From contig JAPPFP010000008.1 in the NCBI GenBank assembly GCA_028877275.1, positions 1-64,000 on the forward strand: DNA of 64,000 nt, read 5' to 3'. The position numbers and the translations under genes are program-made. A model generated the notes under the pieces. It searched no databases, had not been told where the DNA came from, and was given only the letters and a program-made list of their open reading frames with translations. The stretch comes from Acidobacteriota bacterium. GTDB taxonomy: Bacteria > Acidobacteriota > Thermoanaerobaculia > Multivoradales > Multivoraceae. Below are positions 1 through 8,306 of this stretch, one piece after another (the first letter of the stretch is position 1; each line of letters begins with the position of its first letter).

Positions 1-1002
1 CACGACGGCAAGCCCGACCTCTCCGGCACCTACGACATCGCCACCCTGACGCCCTTGCAGCGGCCCGAGCAGTACGGCGACAACCTGACCCTGACTCCCG
101 AACAGGCGCAGGCGATCGCCGACCACTGGCGGCGGAACTTCGAGAAGGACTACGCGCCGAGCGACCCGAATCGCGAGGCGCCGCCGGAGGGCGGCACCGG
201 CATCTACGCGCCCGAGTTCACGGGAGCCGCGGGCAAGGTCGGCGGCTACAACGCCTTCTACGTCGACATCGGCGACGGCAACTTCCAGCTCGATGGCGAG
301 TACCGCACCTCGATCATCACGGAGCCCGCGAACGGCCGGATGCCGGGGCTCACCGACGCGGCGAAGCAGCGCTACGCCGCGGGGGCGGCCTTCCGCCACG
401 AGAACACCGGCACCGCCTGGTGGATCGACCGCGAGTCCGGCCCCTACGACGATCCGGAGCTCCGCCCGCACGCCGAGCGCTGCCTGCTGGGCTTCGGTTC
501 CACCGCCGGACCGCCGGCGCTGCCCGTCATGTACAACAACATGAAGCGGATCGTGCAGACCGACACCCACGTGATGATCCTGGTCGAGATGAACCACGAC
601 GCGAGGGTCATCCGCATCGACTCCGAGCACGACGACAACGTCGAGAGCTGGCTCGGCGAGTCGGTGGGCCGCTGGGAGGGCGACACCCTGGTGGTCACGA
701 CGAAGAACTTCGGCGACGACTACAGCTTCACGCAGGGCTCGAAGGAGATGGTGATCACCGAGCGCTTCAGCCGCATCGACGAGGACACCATCCTCTACGG
801 CTTCACCGTCGACGACCCGAACACCTGGACCGAGCCCTGGAGCGGCGAGTACCCCTGGCCGGCCAGCCCCAACAAGGTCTTCGAGTACGCCTGCCACGAA
901 GGCAACTACGCCCTCGGCGGCATCCTGCGCGGTGCCCGGCTGCTCGAGGAGGAAGCCCTCGCGGGCGAGGCGGCCTCCACCGGCGGCGGCGGCTCCGAGT
1001 AG
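1..1002 (+). CDS. Repeated secreted family, copy 1 (5' truncated)
   Basis: Function unknown. The reading frame is open from the first base, which encodes HDGKPDLSGTYDIATLTP, so the signal peptide and start lie outside the window; the TTG at 55 is not the start. Blocks shared with five other proteins in this window are visible: the DGKPDLSG opening, RTSIITEP, ERCLLGF...GPP, IVQTDTHVMIL, WEGDTLVVTTKNF and the C-terminal ACHEGNY. It is very close to the copy at 7134-8288 (same GGTGIYAPEFTGAAGKVGGY block). The C-terminus is Gly/Ser-rich. A DUF6265 gene follows 48 bases downstream. Full-length copies are exported, so this one probably is too. Nothing points to a catalytic mechanism. Confidence 0.85.
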   Translation, partial: HDGKPDLSGTYDIATLTPLQRPEQYGDNLTLTPEQAQAIADHWRRNFEKDYAPSDPNREAPPEGGTGIYAPEFTGAAGKVGGYNAFYVDIGDGNFQLDGEYRTSIITEPANGRMPGLTDAAKQRYAAGAAFRHENTGTAWWIDRESGPYDDPELRPHAERCLLGFGSTAGPPALPVMYNNMKRIVQTDTHVMILVEMNHDARVIRIDSEHDDNVESWLGESVGRWEGDTLVVTTKNFGDDYSFTQGSKEMVITERFSRIDEDTILYGFTVDDPNTWTEPWSGEYPWPASPNKVFEYACHEGNYALGGILRGARLLEEEALAGEAASTGGGGSE

Positions 1003-1050
1003 CGCCGCCGGCTGCTATGGTCGGCGGCTCAACTCCCTGGAGGACCATCC

Positions 1051-1530
1051 ATGCGCCGCACGCTCTTCGTTCTACTGATCGCTAGTCTCCTCTCCGTGAC
1101 TGCCGCCGCCGCCGACAATCACGGCCCAAGGATCGAAGACCTGGCCTGGATGACCGGAACCTGGAGCAGCCCGCAATTGGAAGAGAACTGGGCCATCCCC
1201 AAGAACGGCTCGATGGTGGCCCGCGTCCGCGGCTTCTCGCCCGACGGCACGACCAACATGATCGAGTTGATCTCGATCGAGGAAGAGAACGACTCCCTGG
1301 TGCTGCGCCTCAAGCAGTGGAACCCCGGCATGGAGCCTCGCTACGACGGCTTCCTGGTGATGAAGCTCGTCGAGTCGAAGGACAGGATGATCAAGTTCGA
1401 GGACACGGGCGAAGGAGCAACAGTTCTGGCCAAGCTGGGCTACAGCCGGCCCGCCGACGACAAGTTCGTCATCTCGATCGAGACGCCCACCGGCCAGTCG
1501 TTCGAGATCACGCTCGACGCCGTCAAGTAG
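1051..1530 (+). CDS. Exported DUF6265-like protein
   Basis: A 159-residue protein with a clear Sec signal peptide (MRRTLFVLLIASLLSVTAAAA). The mature part begins with LAWMTGTWS, the hallmark opening of DUF6265 proteins, followed by strand-rich sequence (MVARVRGFSPDG, LVLRLKQWNPGMEP). The family is predicted to form a small lipocalin-like beta barrel in the periplasm; its ligand is not known. A good ribosome site (GGAGGACC) precedes the ATG. The next gene starts 10 bases after the stop, so 1051-2639 looks like one transcription unit. Confidence 0.82.
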   Translation: MRRTLFVLLIASLLSVTAAAADNHGPRIEDLAWMTGTWSSPQLEENWAIPKNGSMVARVRGFSPDGTTNMIELISIEEENDSLVLRLKQWNPGMEPRYDGFLVMKLVESKDRMIKFEDTGEGATVLAKLGYSRPADDKFVISIETPTGQSFEITLDAVK

Positions 1531-1540
1531 CCCCGGCCCG

Positions 1541-2203
1541 GTGGCTCTGAGCCGGTTCGGAATCGCGGCGTCCGCGGCGCTCATCGTCGCGGGCGCCGAG
1601 CTGCTTACGGGGACAGGCATCGCCACCGCCCAGGACCGGCCGGCCAGCCCGGCGGGCGCCGCCGCGACCCAGATCGGCGGGTACTTCGACCCCCGCTCCG
1701 GCTACGTCAACGGCGGCTGGATCGAAGTCAGGTACGGGCGGCCGTTGCGCCGCGGCCGGGACATCTTCGGTCCGCCCGACTTCATCGCGTTCCTCAACGA
1801 CGGCGCCCCGGTGTGGCGGGCGGGCGCGAACCTGACGACCCGGTTGATCACGGAGCTGCCGCTGGTCATCGACGAGACCCGCCTCGAGCCGGGCGAGTAC
1901 ACGATGTTCATCCAGCTCGGCCCGGAACGGTGGATCCTCATCGTCTCCAGGTGGCCGGCGCAGGAGCGATACGACTACCACGACCGGACGGCGCTGTTCG
2001 GCGCCTACGGCTACACCCCTGACAAGGATGTGCTGCGCACCGACATGACACTCCAGCCGCTGCCCATGTCCTTCGAGCAGTTGTCCTGGCAGTTCCTCGA
2101 CGTGACGCCGGAGGGAGGCCGCCTGGCGCTTTTCTGGGACCGCCAGATGGCGTCGGTGCCGTTCCAGGTCGCCCCGCGGCAAGCAGGAGAAACCGATGAG
2201 TGA
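1541..2203 (+). CDS. Exported DUF2911 family protein
   Basis: 220 residues from a GTG start, with an N-terminal hydrophobic signal ending near IATAQ. The body carries the DUF2911 signature: IEVRYGRPLRRGRDIFG, WRAGANLTTRLIT, then EPGEYTMFIQLG followed by WILIVSRWP. Members are periplasmic beta-sandwich proteins of unknown role, common in Bacteroidetes and Acidobacteria. The gene starts 10 bases after the DUF6265 gene and its 3' end overlaps the GFA gene by 8 bases, suggesting translational coupling. Confidence 0.85.
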   Translation: MALSRFGIAASAALIVAGAELLTGTGIATAQDRPASPAGAAATQIGGYFDPRSGYVNGGWIEVRYGRPLRRGRDIFGPPDFIAFLNDGAPVWRAGANLTTRLITELPLVIDETRLEPGEYTMFIQLGPERWILIVSRWPAQERYDYHDRTALFGAYGYTPDKDVLRTDMTLQPLPMSFEQLSWQFLDVTPEGGRLALFWDRQMASVPFQVAPRQAGETDE

Positions 2204-2639
2204 GTCCGAAACCGCCGCCGACCGATTGCGCGGCCAGTGCCTCTGCGGCGCCGTCCACTTCGAGGTCGACGTGCCCGAGCGCACCTACAGCGTCTGCCAC
2301 TGCGGCCTGTGCCGACGATGGTCCGGCGGACCGCTGATGTCCGTCCACTGTCCCGAACCCAACACGGAGTGGCTGAACGACGAAGGCCTGACCTGGTATC
2401 AGGGCACCCCGTGGGCTCAGCGCGGCTTCTGCTCCAAGTGCGGATCGAGCCTGTTCTGGCGGCTCGCCCAGGAGCCGGAGGGCATGCTGATCGTCAGCGT
2501 CGACGCGATCGATGACGCCGCGGACTTCGCGCTCGACCGCCACATCTACAGCGACGCCAAGCCCGAGCGCTACGACTTCGCCGACGACCGCCCGCGGGTG
2601 ACCGAGGCGGAGCTGATGAAGGAGCTGGGGCTCGGGTAG
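2196..2639 (+). CDS. GFA/CENP-V family zinc protein
   Basis: 147 residues, cytoplasmic (no signal peptide). Zinc-binding cysteines of the GFA (glutathione-dependent formaldehyde-activating enzyme-like) fold are all present: CLCGAV (C15, C17), CHCGLC (C34, C36, C39) and FCSKCGSSLFW (C79, C82). Family members bind two zinc ions; the founding enzyme was proposed to form S-hydroxymethylglutathione, but most members have no proven reaction. The start overlaps the end of the DUF2911 gene. A GST is encoded about 3.4 kb away, so a thiol-adduct role is possible but is inference. Confidence 0.88.
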   Translation: MSESETAADRLRGQCLCGAVHFEVDVPERTYSVCHCGLCRRWSGGPLMSVHCPEPNTEWLNDEGLTWYQGTPWAQRGFCSKCGSSLFWRLAQEPEGMLIVSVDAIDDAADFALDRHIYSDAKPERYDFADDRPRVTEAELMKELGLG

Positions 2640-2660
2640 GAAGCCAAATGGGAGCATGAC

Positions 2661-4895
2661 ATGAGTGCCAACCGTGTACCGGGCGATGTGCGATTGGGAA
2701 GCGCGGCAGCGGCTGCCGCGCTCCTGGCGTTCCTGGCCTTCGACGCCACCCACGCCCAGTCCGGCCCGCTGATCGAGCCGGTCACCGACGCCGAGCTCGC
2801 CGCCACGCCGAACGGCGACTGGCTGAGCTTCCGCGGCAACCTGTCCGCCTGGGCGTACAGCGCGCTCGACGCGGTGAACACCGAAACGGTCGGACAGCTC
2901 GACTTCGCCTGGGCGGCGCCGATGGAAGACGGACCCAACGAAGCGACGCCACTGGTTCGCGGCGGCATCGTCTACCTGCCGCAGCCCGAGGATGTGATCC
3001 ACGCTCTCGACGCGCGCACCGGCGACCTGATCTGGGAGTACCGCCGCGAGCACAACTATCTGGACCCCGAGGGCGCGGACCCCGCGCGGCGCTTCGGCCA
3101 GGGTCTGGGCCGGATCACGCGCAACATCGCGATCTGGCAAGACGGCCTCTTCGTCGCCACGATGGACGCCTTCATCATCCGCCTGGACGCGAACACCGGC
3201 GAACTGGTGTGGGAAACCCGCGTAGGCGACAGCCGGATCGCCCATTCCTCCGGTCCGATCATCGCCGACGGCAAGGTGATCAGCGGGCGCTCCTGCAACA
3301 TGTCCGTCGCCGGCGGCTGCTACCTCACGGCGCACGACGCGGAGGACGGCCGGGAACTGTGGCGCTTCCACACGATCCCGCGGCCCGGCGAGCCGGGCGA
3401 CGAAACCTGGGGCGGCCTGCCGCTCGAGCGCCGCTTCCACGTCGGCGCCTGGCACGTCGGCTCGTACGACCCGGACCTGGGCCTCGTCTACTGGGGCACT
3501 TCGGTGCCCGCGCCGTCGCCGGAGGTCCTGCGCGGCAGCGGCGCCGGGTCGCTCCTCTACTCGAACAGCACGCTCGCGCTCCGCGCCGACACCGGCGAAC
3601 TCGCGTGGTACTTCCAGCACCTGCCGCGGGACAACTGGGATCTCGACCACCCCTTCGAGCGCATCCTCGTCGATCTGGAGATGGAGCCGGACGAGGAGGC
3701 CGCCTGGTCCATCAATCCGACCCTCGAACACGGCGAGCGGCGGCGGGTGATGACCGGCTTCCCCGGCAAGACCGCCATCTTCTGGACCCTCGACCGGGAG
3801 ACCGGCGAGTTCCTGTGGGCGCGGGAGACCGTCTTCCAGAACGTGATCACCCACATCGACCCGCACACCGGCACGGTCACGGTCAACGAAGAGGTCATCC
3901 CGAAGGCCCGCGACGAGGAGTACGGCGTCGTCTGCCCCGCCGCGAGCGGCGGCAAGGACTGGCCGACCGCGGCCTACAGCCCGGTGACCGAGGCCGTCTA
4001 TGCGCCGCTCCAGGACGTCTGCATGTCGCCGACCATCACCGGCACCGGCGAGGGGCCGCCTCAAGGCTACGGCATCGCCTTCAACATGCGGTTGGCGCCG
4101 AACAAGACGACGGTGGGGCGTCTGGACGCCGTTTCCGCGCGTACGGCTGAGTCCCTTTGGCGTTTCGAGGAGCCGGCCGGCGTCATGTCCGTGTTGACTA
4201 CCGGCGGCGGCCTCGTCTTCGCCGGCAACACGAACCGCCGCTTCCGGGCCTTCGACGCGAAGACCGGCGACATCCTCTGGGAGACGGTGCTCGGCGGACC
4301 GGTCAGCGGTTTCCCGGTCAGCTTCGCGGTGGACGGCGAGCAGTACGTCGCGGTGAGCGCGGGCGGCGGCGACCTGTTGAGCGGCCTCTTCAACCGCCTC
4401 GGCAACCTCAACGCACGCTCAGGCGCCAACCTGCTCTACGCCTTCAAGCTGTCCGACAGCGCCGGGCGCGGTCCGATCGAGCAGCCGACCGTCACGGCGG
4501 CCGCCGCCGAGCCGCCGCCGATGATCATGATCGACGCCCCCCTGCTCGAGGCGTCGGCGCCCTGCGCCACGTTCTCGGCCGAGCAGGCCGAGCGCGGCGC
4601 CGCTCTCTACCAGGAAGAGTGTGCCGAGTGCCACGGGCCGACGCTGCGGGGCGGCACCCAGGGCGCGGCGCTCGCCGGCCGCAGCTTCACGAGCTACTGG
4701 CAGAACCGCGCAGCCAGCGGGCTCTACCGGTCGATCCGCGAGACGATGCCCCAGGGTCGGGAGGGAACGATCGGCCCGGCGGCGTCAGCCGACCTGGTGG
4801 CCTTCCTGTTGAGCGAGAACGGCGCCGAGGCCACTGGCGAGCTCGGCTCCGACGTCGACACGCTGGACGGTCAGCGCACCTGCTTCCGGCAGTAG
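2661..4895 (+). CDS. PQQ-dependent quinohemoprotein dehydrogenase
   Basis: 744 residues. An N-terminal hydrophobic signal (AAAAALLAFLAF) ends before a PQQ beta-propeller (about 40-600) with repeated GDLIWEYR, GELVWETR and GELAWYF blades, NWDLDHP, and CPAASGGKDWPTAAYSP. A C-terminal cytochrome c domain carries CAECHG (C654, C657, H658) and a TMPQG heme methionine near 696. This matches periplasmic quinohemoprotein alcohol dehydrogenases, which oxidise alcohols with PQQ and pass electrons to a fused heme. The substrate cannot be read from sequence. The gene ends at a GC-rich repeat and converges on the ZIP transporter gene. A second, heme-free PQQ dehydrogenase lies at 41114-43078. Confidence 0.92.
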   Translation: MSANRVPGDVRLGSAAAAAALLAFLAFDATHAQSGPLIEPVTDAELAATPNGDWLSFRGNLSAWAYSALDAVNTETVGQLDFAWAAPMEDGPNEATPLVRGGIVYLPQPEDVIHALDARTGDLIWEYRREHNYLDPEGADPARRFGQGLGRITRNIAIWQDGLFVATMDAFIIRLDANTGELVWETRVGDSRIAHSSGPIIADGKVISGRSCNMSVAGGCYLTAHDAEDGRELWRFHTIPRPGEPGDETWGGLPLERRFHVGAWHVGSYDPDLGLVYWGTSVPAPSPEVLRGSGAGSLLYSNSTLALRADTGELAWYFQHLPRDNWDLDHPFERILVDLEMEPDEEAAWSINPTLEHGERRRVMTGFPGKTAIFWTLDRETGEFLWARETVFQNVITHIDPHTGTVTVNEEVIPKARDEEYGVVCPAASGGKDWPTAAYSPVTEAVYAPLQDVCMSPTITGTGEGPPQGYGIAFNMRLAPNKTTVGRLDAVSARTAESLWRFEEPAGVMSVLTTGGGLVFAGNTNRRFRAFDAKTGDILWETVLGGPVSGFPVSFAVDGEQYVAVSAGGGDLLSGLFNRLGNLNARSGANLLYAFKLSDSAGRGPIEQPTVTAAAAEPPPMIMIDAPLLEASAPCATFSAEQAERGAALYQEECAECHGPTLRGGTQGAALAGRSFTSYWQNRAASGLYRSIRETMPQGREGTIGPAASADLVAFLLSENGAEATGELGSDVDTLDGQRTCFRQ

Positions 4896-4916
4896 TCCGC
4901 CGGCGCCGACGTCACA

Positions 4917-4988
4917 CACTGGGTGCGCCGGCGTCCCCGCCGGCTGCCGCCGCAGGCGGCTCAAGAGCGCGCCGGCCGTCAGGCCGGC
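4917..4988 (+). repeat. Dispersed palindromic repeat, copy A
   Basis: Three consecutive perfect hairpins follow an ACTGGGTGC lead: GCCGGCG-TCCC-CGCCGGC (4927-4944), GCCGCC-GCA-GGCGGC (4946-4960) and GCCGGCC-GTCA-GGCCGGC (4971-4988). The lead and first hairpin recur base for base at 47595-47621 and, inverted, at 51516-51542 and 60510-60536; a diverged copy is at 19497. Here the element lies between the convergent PQQ dehydrogenase and ZIP genes. It resembles REP-type intergenic elements and may act as a bidirectional transcription end. Confidence 0.75.
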
Positions 4989-5006
4989 CCGACTGACCCG
5001 TGATCC

Positions 5007-5969
5007 TCAATGATCATGGTCGTCATGGTCCTCGCCCTCTTCGTCATGCGCGTGATCTTCGTGCTGCTCCTGCACCTCGTGAGCGTGCGCGTGACCGTCG
5101 TCACCGTGCGAATGGCCGAGGTGGGAATGCTGGTGCCAGAGGCCCATCACCGCCATCGTTGAGATGCCGATCATCACCAGCGCGAACTTGAGCCCCCGGT
5201 CCCGGTCCTGCTCGGGCATCGGAACGTCGTCCTCGCCCATCAGCGAGCTCCGCACGTAGTGGGCGATCCGGTCCCGCTCCCTCGACATCTCGGCGTCCAG
5301 CACGTCCATCACCGCCACGTAGATGAAGGTGCCGGCGGCAATCGCGTTGAAGCTCCCCTCGAAGATCAGGGCTGTTCTCCCCTCGAACACCTGCCCCGCC
5401 ACGGTGCCGAACACGATCCCGAGCGGCGTCATGACCGAGAAGAGCCACAGCGTCTGCCACAGCTTCCGGTTTCCCGCCGAGTGGGCGGTCACGATCAGAG
5501 CGAACGCGGCCGACCCCTTGTGAAACAGGATGCCCAACATCACGACCAGCACGGCCGCGGCCTCCGGCTGAAGGCCAAGAGCCATCCCCGCGATGATCGA
5601 GTGGACGGACAGCACGATGAGCAGGACGAAGGCGTAGAAGGGCGGCCTCGTCGGCTCCTCATCCCGGGCCAGCATCGAGTTGCGGCCTTCGAGCACGACC
5701 CGGTCGATCAACAGCAGCAGACCGACGCCCAGCGCCGCGAGCAGGGGCGCCAGGGGATAGTCGACCACGTTCCGTAGCGCCTCGTCGGCTTCGGGCAGCA
5801 GGTGGACGAACCCGACACCGAGGAAGATGCCGCCCGCGAGCGCGTTGCCCAGGGAGAGGTACCGCCGGCTGGCCTGCTGCCTGGCGACCAGGATGGGGAT
5901 CATGCCGCCAACGATGGCGATCCCGAAGATCGACAGGCCGGCGATGATCTTGATGGCAAGCGGGGACAT
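5007..5969 (-). CDS. ZIP family divalent-metal transporter with His-rich tail
   Basis: 320 residues with about eight membrane segments. The two ZIP signature helices are visible: HSIIAGMALGL (TM4 type) and HKGSAAFAL (TM5 type), which supply the metal-site histidines. ZIP proteins bring zinc, iron or other divalent ions into the cytoplasm. In place of the usual His-rich loop there is a long acidic, His-rich C-terminal tail from about residue 279 (HQHSHLGHSHGDDGHAHAH, then HEDHAHDEEGEDHDDHDH), probably a metal-buffering extension. The same His/Asp composition recurs in the TonB receptors near 32 and 35 kb. It is followed on the same strand by no gene; GST lies just upstream. Confidence 0.92.
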   Translation of the reverse strand: MSPLAIKIIAGLSIFGIAIVGGMIPILVARQQASRRYLSLGNALAGGIFLGVGFVHLLPEADEALRNVVDYPLAPLLAALGVGLLLLIDRVVLEGRNSMLARDEEPTRPPFYAFVLLIVLSVHSIIAGMALGLQPEAAAVLVVMLGILFHKGSAAFALIVTAHSAGNRKLWQTLWLFSVMTPLGIVFGTVAGQVFEGRTALIFEGSFNAIAAGTFIYVAVMDVLDAEMSRERDRIAHYVRSSLMGEDDVPMPEQDRDRGLKFALVMIGISTMAVMGLWHQHSHLGHSHGDDGHAHAHEVQEQHEDHAHDEEGEDHDDHDH

Positions 5970-6000
5970 GAGATGGGGCCTCCTCTATCCTCTCAACCGC

Positions 6001-6711
6001 TCAGGACGGCCCGGCGGACGCCACGTCGCCCTGAAGCGACGGCGGCAGCAACTCGGGCCGGGTGAAGAAATTCGCCTGCGCCGCCCGGACGTAGCCGGGG
6101 CGCAGGTTCAGGCGATCGCGATACGCCGCAAGCCGCTCACCGATCGGCTCGCCGTAGGCAACCGCCCAGTCCAGGCAACTGCCCAGCAGGATGTCGACGC
6201 CCGTGAACCGGTCGCCGAGCAGGAACCCGCGCCCGTCGGCGAACTCGAGTTCCGCCACCGCCGACTGCTTGGCGAAGCCCTCGCTCGCGGTCCGGATCGC
6301 CGCCGGCGCCTCGCCGTAGAGGTAGGCGAGATCGCGGTGCTTGCGGATCACGTAGAGCGTGTGGGCGTCGAGCTCCATCATCACGAAGAACGCCCACTGG
6401 TCGTACCGCGCCCGCTCCTCCGTTCCCGCGGCCGGCATCAACCCGTGCGGCTCGCCGTACGTGTCGGCCAGGTAGTTCACGATCGCGGCGCTCTCGGCCA
6501 GCGTCAGCTCTCCATCCTGGAGCAGCGGGATCTTCTGGCGCGGATTGAGCTTCGTGAACTCCTCCGTCTGGGTCTCGCCCGTCCGCGGACCGATCGGCCG
6601 GTGCTCGTAGTCGAGCCCCAGTTCGTTGAGCGCCCAGTGCGCGCGCAGCGTCCGCGACGTGCTGCAGCCCCAGAGCACCAACGGTGAGGCGTTACTTCGC
6701 TCGTCTGCCAT
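6001..6711 (-). CDS. Glutathione S-transferase family protein
   Basis: 236 residues from the ATG at 6711; a TTG at 6723 is an alternative without better support. The N-terminal thioredoxin-like domain shows CSTSRTLRAHWALNE, then the cis-proline stretch NPRQKIPLL and the GSH-contacting ES pair in TLAESAAIVNYLA. An all-helical C-terminal domain follows (about 95-225). GSTs conjugate glutathione to electrophiles or use it as a cofactor; the substrate is not predictable. Cytoplasmic. It lies 31 bases from the ZIP gene on the same strand and could share its transcript. Confidence 0.9.
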   Translation of the reverse strand: MADERSNASPLVLWGCSTSRTLRAHWALNELGLDYEHRPIGPRTGETQTEEFTKLNPRQKIPLLQDGELTLAESAAIVNYLADTYGEPHGLMPAAGTEERARYDQWAFFVMMELDAHTLYVIRKHRDLAYLYGEAPAAIRTASEGFAKQSAVAELEFADGRGFLLGDRFTGVDILLGSCLDWAVAYGEPIGERLAAYRDRLNLRPGYVRAAQANFFTRPELLPPSLQGDVASAGPS

Positions 6712-6773
6712 GGGGCACAGCAAGAATGTCAGAAACGCGGGGGCCTGGGAAACGGGGCCCCGAGAGACGGCAA

Positions 6774-6801
6774 CCCCGAGCGGCCGTCGAACGGCTCGGG
6801 G
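6774..6801 (-). terminator. Hairpin after small membrane gene
   Basis: CCCCGAG (6774-6780) pairs with CTCGGGG (6795-6801), with an inner CCGT-CGA-ACGG stem. It sits downstream of the leftward gene 6825-7034 and upstream of the GST start. No T-run follows on either strand, so this may be a rho-independent-like end or an RNA stability structure. Confidence 0.4.
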
Positions 6802-6824
6802 CAGTCCGGACGCTGGAAAGGCGG

Positions 6825-7034
6825 CTACCCCGACCGGGGCAGCGACGCGGCCAACGAGACGGCCAGGCAGACCATGGCGAGGACGTAGAAGGCGATCGTC
6901 ACGACATCCGCCAGCACCGGTACGTCAACCGGGCCGGACAGGGAGCGACGGCAGGCGGCTATGGGAAGGCCCGCGCCGATCAGGCCGAGAACGATCCAGC
7001 GCGCCCACGTCAGTCGAGAGTTCGGTTCCGCCAT
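6825..7034 (-). CDS. Small two-helix membrane protein
   Basis: 69 residues with two convincing hydrophobic segments (WIVLGLIGAGLPIA and TIAFYVLAMVCLAVSLAA) separated by a short basic loop. I do not recognise a family. The composition is that of a real inner-membrane protein rather than a GC-rich shadow frame, and no other frame covers this stretch better. No strong ribosome site precedes the ATG. It is divergent from the repeated-family gene at 7134. Confidence 0.5.
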   Translation of the reverse strand: MAEPNSRLTWARWIVLGLIGAGLPIAACRRSLSGPVDVPVLADVVTIAFYVLAMVCLAVSLAASLPRSG

Positions 7035-7133
7035 GGCGAGGGGAGGATGTCACAGATCGCGCCGTTTCGCAGCTTCCCGCACGGCGGACGCTAGACTGAC
7101 CGACACGCCCAGCCAATCAGACGGGAGGTCGAG

Positions 7134-8288
7134 ATGCAGATCAGACGACGGAGGTCTTCGTTCTGGAGGGTCTGGGGCAGTGCCCTGGTATCGATCGGAG
7201 CCCTGGTGGTGATCGCCGCGGCCGCCGCGCTCATGATGTTCGCGGCCTCCGCCGCCGAGGCCGAGGAGATACCGAGGCGGCACGACGGTCGTCCCGACCT
7301 TTCGGGCACCTACGACATCGCCACCCTGACGCCGGCTCAGCGGCCGGACCGGTTCGGTGATCGGCTCGAGCTGACGCCGGACGAAGCCGCGGCGCTCGCC
7401 GAGCACTGGTCGACGAACTTCGACAAGGACCACGCACCGAGCGACCCGAACCGCGAGGCCCCTCCGAAGGGCGGCACCGGCATCTACGCCCCCGAGTTCA
7501 CCGGCGCGGCGGGCAAGGTCGGCGGCTACAACGCCTTCTTCGTCGACATCGGCACGGGCGCCTTCACGCTCGACGGCAAGTACCGCACGTCGATCGTCAC
7601 GGACCCGCCGGACGGCCGCTATCCGCCGCTCAGCGAGCTCGGGCAGGAGAGGAGCAAGCGGCTGGCTCCTTTCCGGCACGAGAACACCGGCACGGCCTGG
7701 TGGCTGGACCTTCCCGTCGGCCCGTACGACGATCACGAACTCCGGCCGCTGGCCGAGCGCTGCATCCTCACTCGCGGCGCCTCCGGGCCTCCGTCGATGC
7801 CCGGGATGTACAACAACCTGAAGACGATCGTGCAGACGGACACTCACGTGATGATCCTGATCGAGTGGATGCACGACGTACGGATCATCCGGCTCGACTC
7901 CGAGCACCTGCCCGACACGATCCGCAACTGGAGCGGCGACTCGATCGGCTGGTGGGAAGGGGACACCCTCGTCGTCGAAACGAAGAACTTCCGGGAGATC
8001 CCCGGCTCGGTCACCCGGGGTTCGCGCGACATGCGGGTGACGGAGCGGTTCAGCCGCATCGACGCCGACAACCTGCGCTACGAGTTCACGGTCGACGATC
8101 CCGCCTACGAGACCGCCTGGAGCGGCGAGTACCCGTGGCCCGCGACCTCGCACAAGCTCTACGAGTACGCCTGCCACGAGGGTAACTACGCCTTCGGCAA
8201 CATCATGCGGGGCGCGCGGCTGCTGGAGCGGGAGGCCATCGAACAGGGCGCATCGAGGGGCTCTACCGGCTCCGGATCGGGCGACTGA
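7134..8288 (+). CDS. Repeated secreted family, copy 2
   Basis: 384 residues, function unknown. A long basic n-region (QIRRRRSSFWR) precedes a hydrophobic segment, so this copy is exported or membrane-anchored. All family blocks are present: DGRPDLSGTYDIATLTP near 50, RTSIVTDPPDGR, ERCILTRGASGPPSMPGMYNN, HVMILIEWMHD, WEGDTLVVETKNF, VTERFSRID and YACHEGNYAF near the C-terminus. It is the closest relative of copy 1. A GGGAGG ribosome site precedes the ATG, and a TAGACT hexamer lies about 40 bases upstream, as also before copy 3. The DUF1295 gene follows after 18 bases and is probably co-transcribed. Confidence 0.85.
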   Translation: MQIRRRRSSFWRVWGSALVSIGALVVIAAAAALMMFAASAAEAEEIPRRHDGRPDLSGTYDIATLTPAQRPDRFGDRLELTPDEAAALAEHWSTNFDKDHAPSDPNREAPPKGGTGIYAPEFTGAAGKVGGYNAFFVDIGTGAFTLDGKYRTSIVTDPPDGRYPPLSELGQERSKRLAPFRHENTGTAWWLDLPVGPYDDHELRPLAERCILTRGASGPPSMPGMYNNLKTIVQTDTHVMILIEWMHDVRIIRLDSEHLPDTIRNWSGDSIGWWEGDTLVVETKNFREIPGSVTRGSRDMRVTERFSRIDADNLRYEFTVDDPAYETAWSGEYPWPATSHKLYEYACHEGNYAFGNIMRGARLLEREAIEQGASRGSTGSGSGD

Positions 8289-8306
8289 GGCCGGGAGACC
8301 GAGCCG

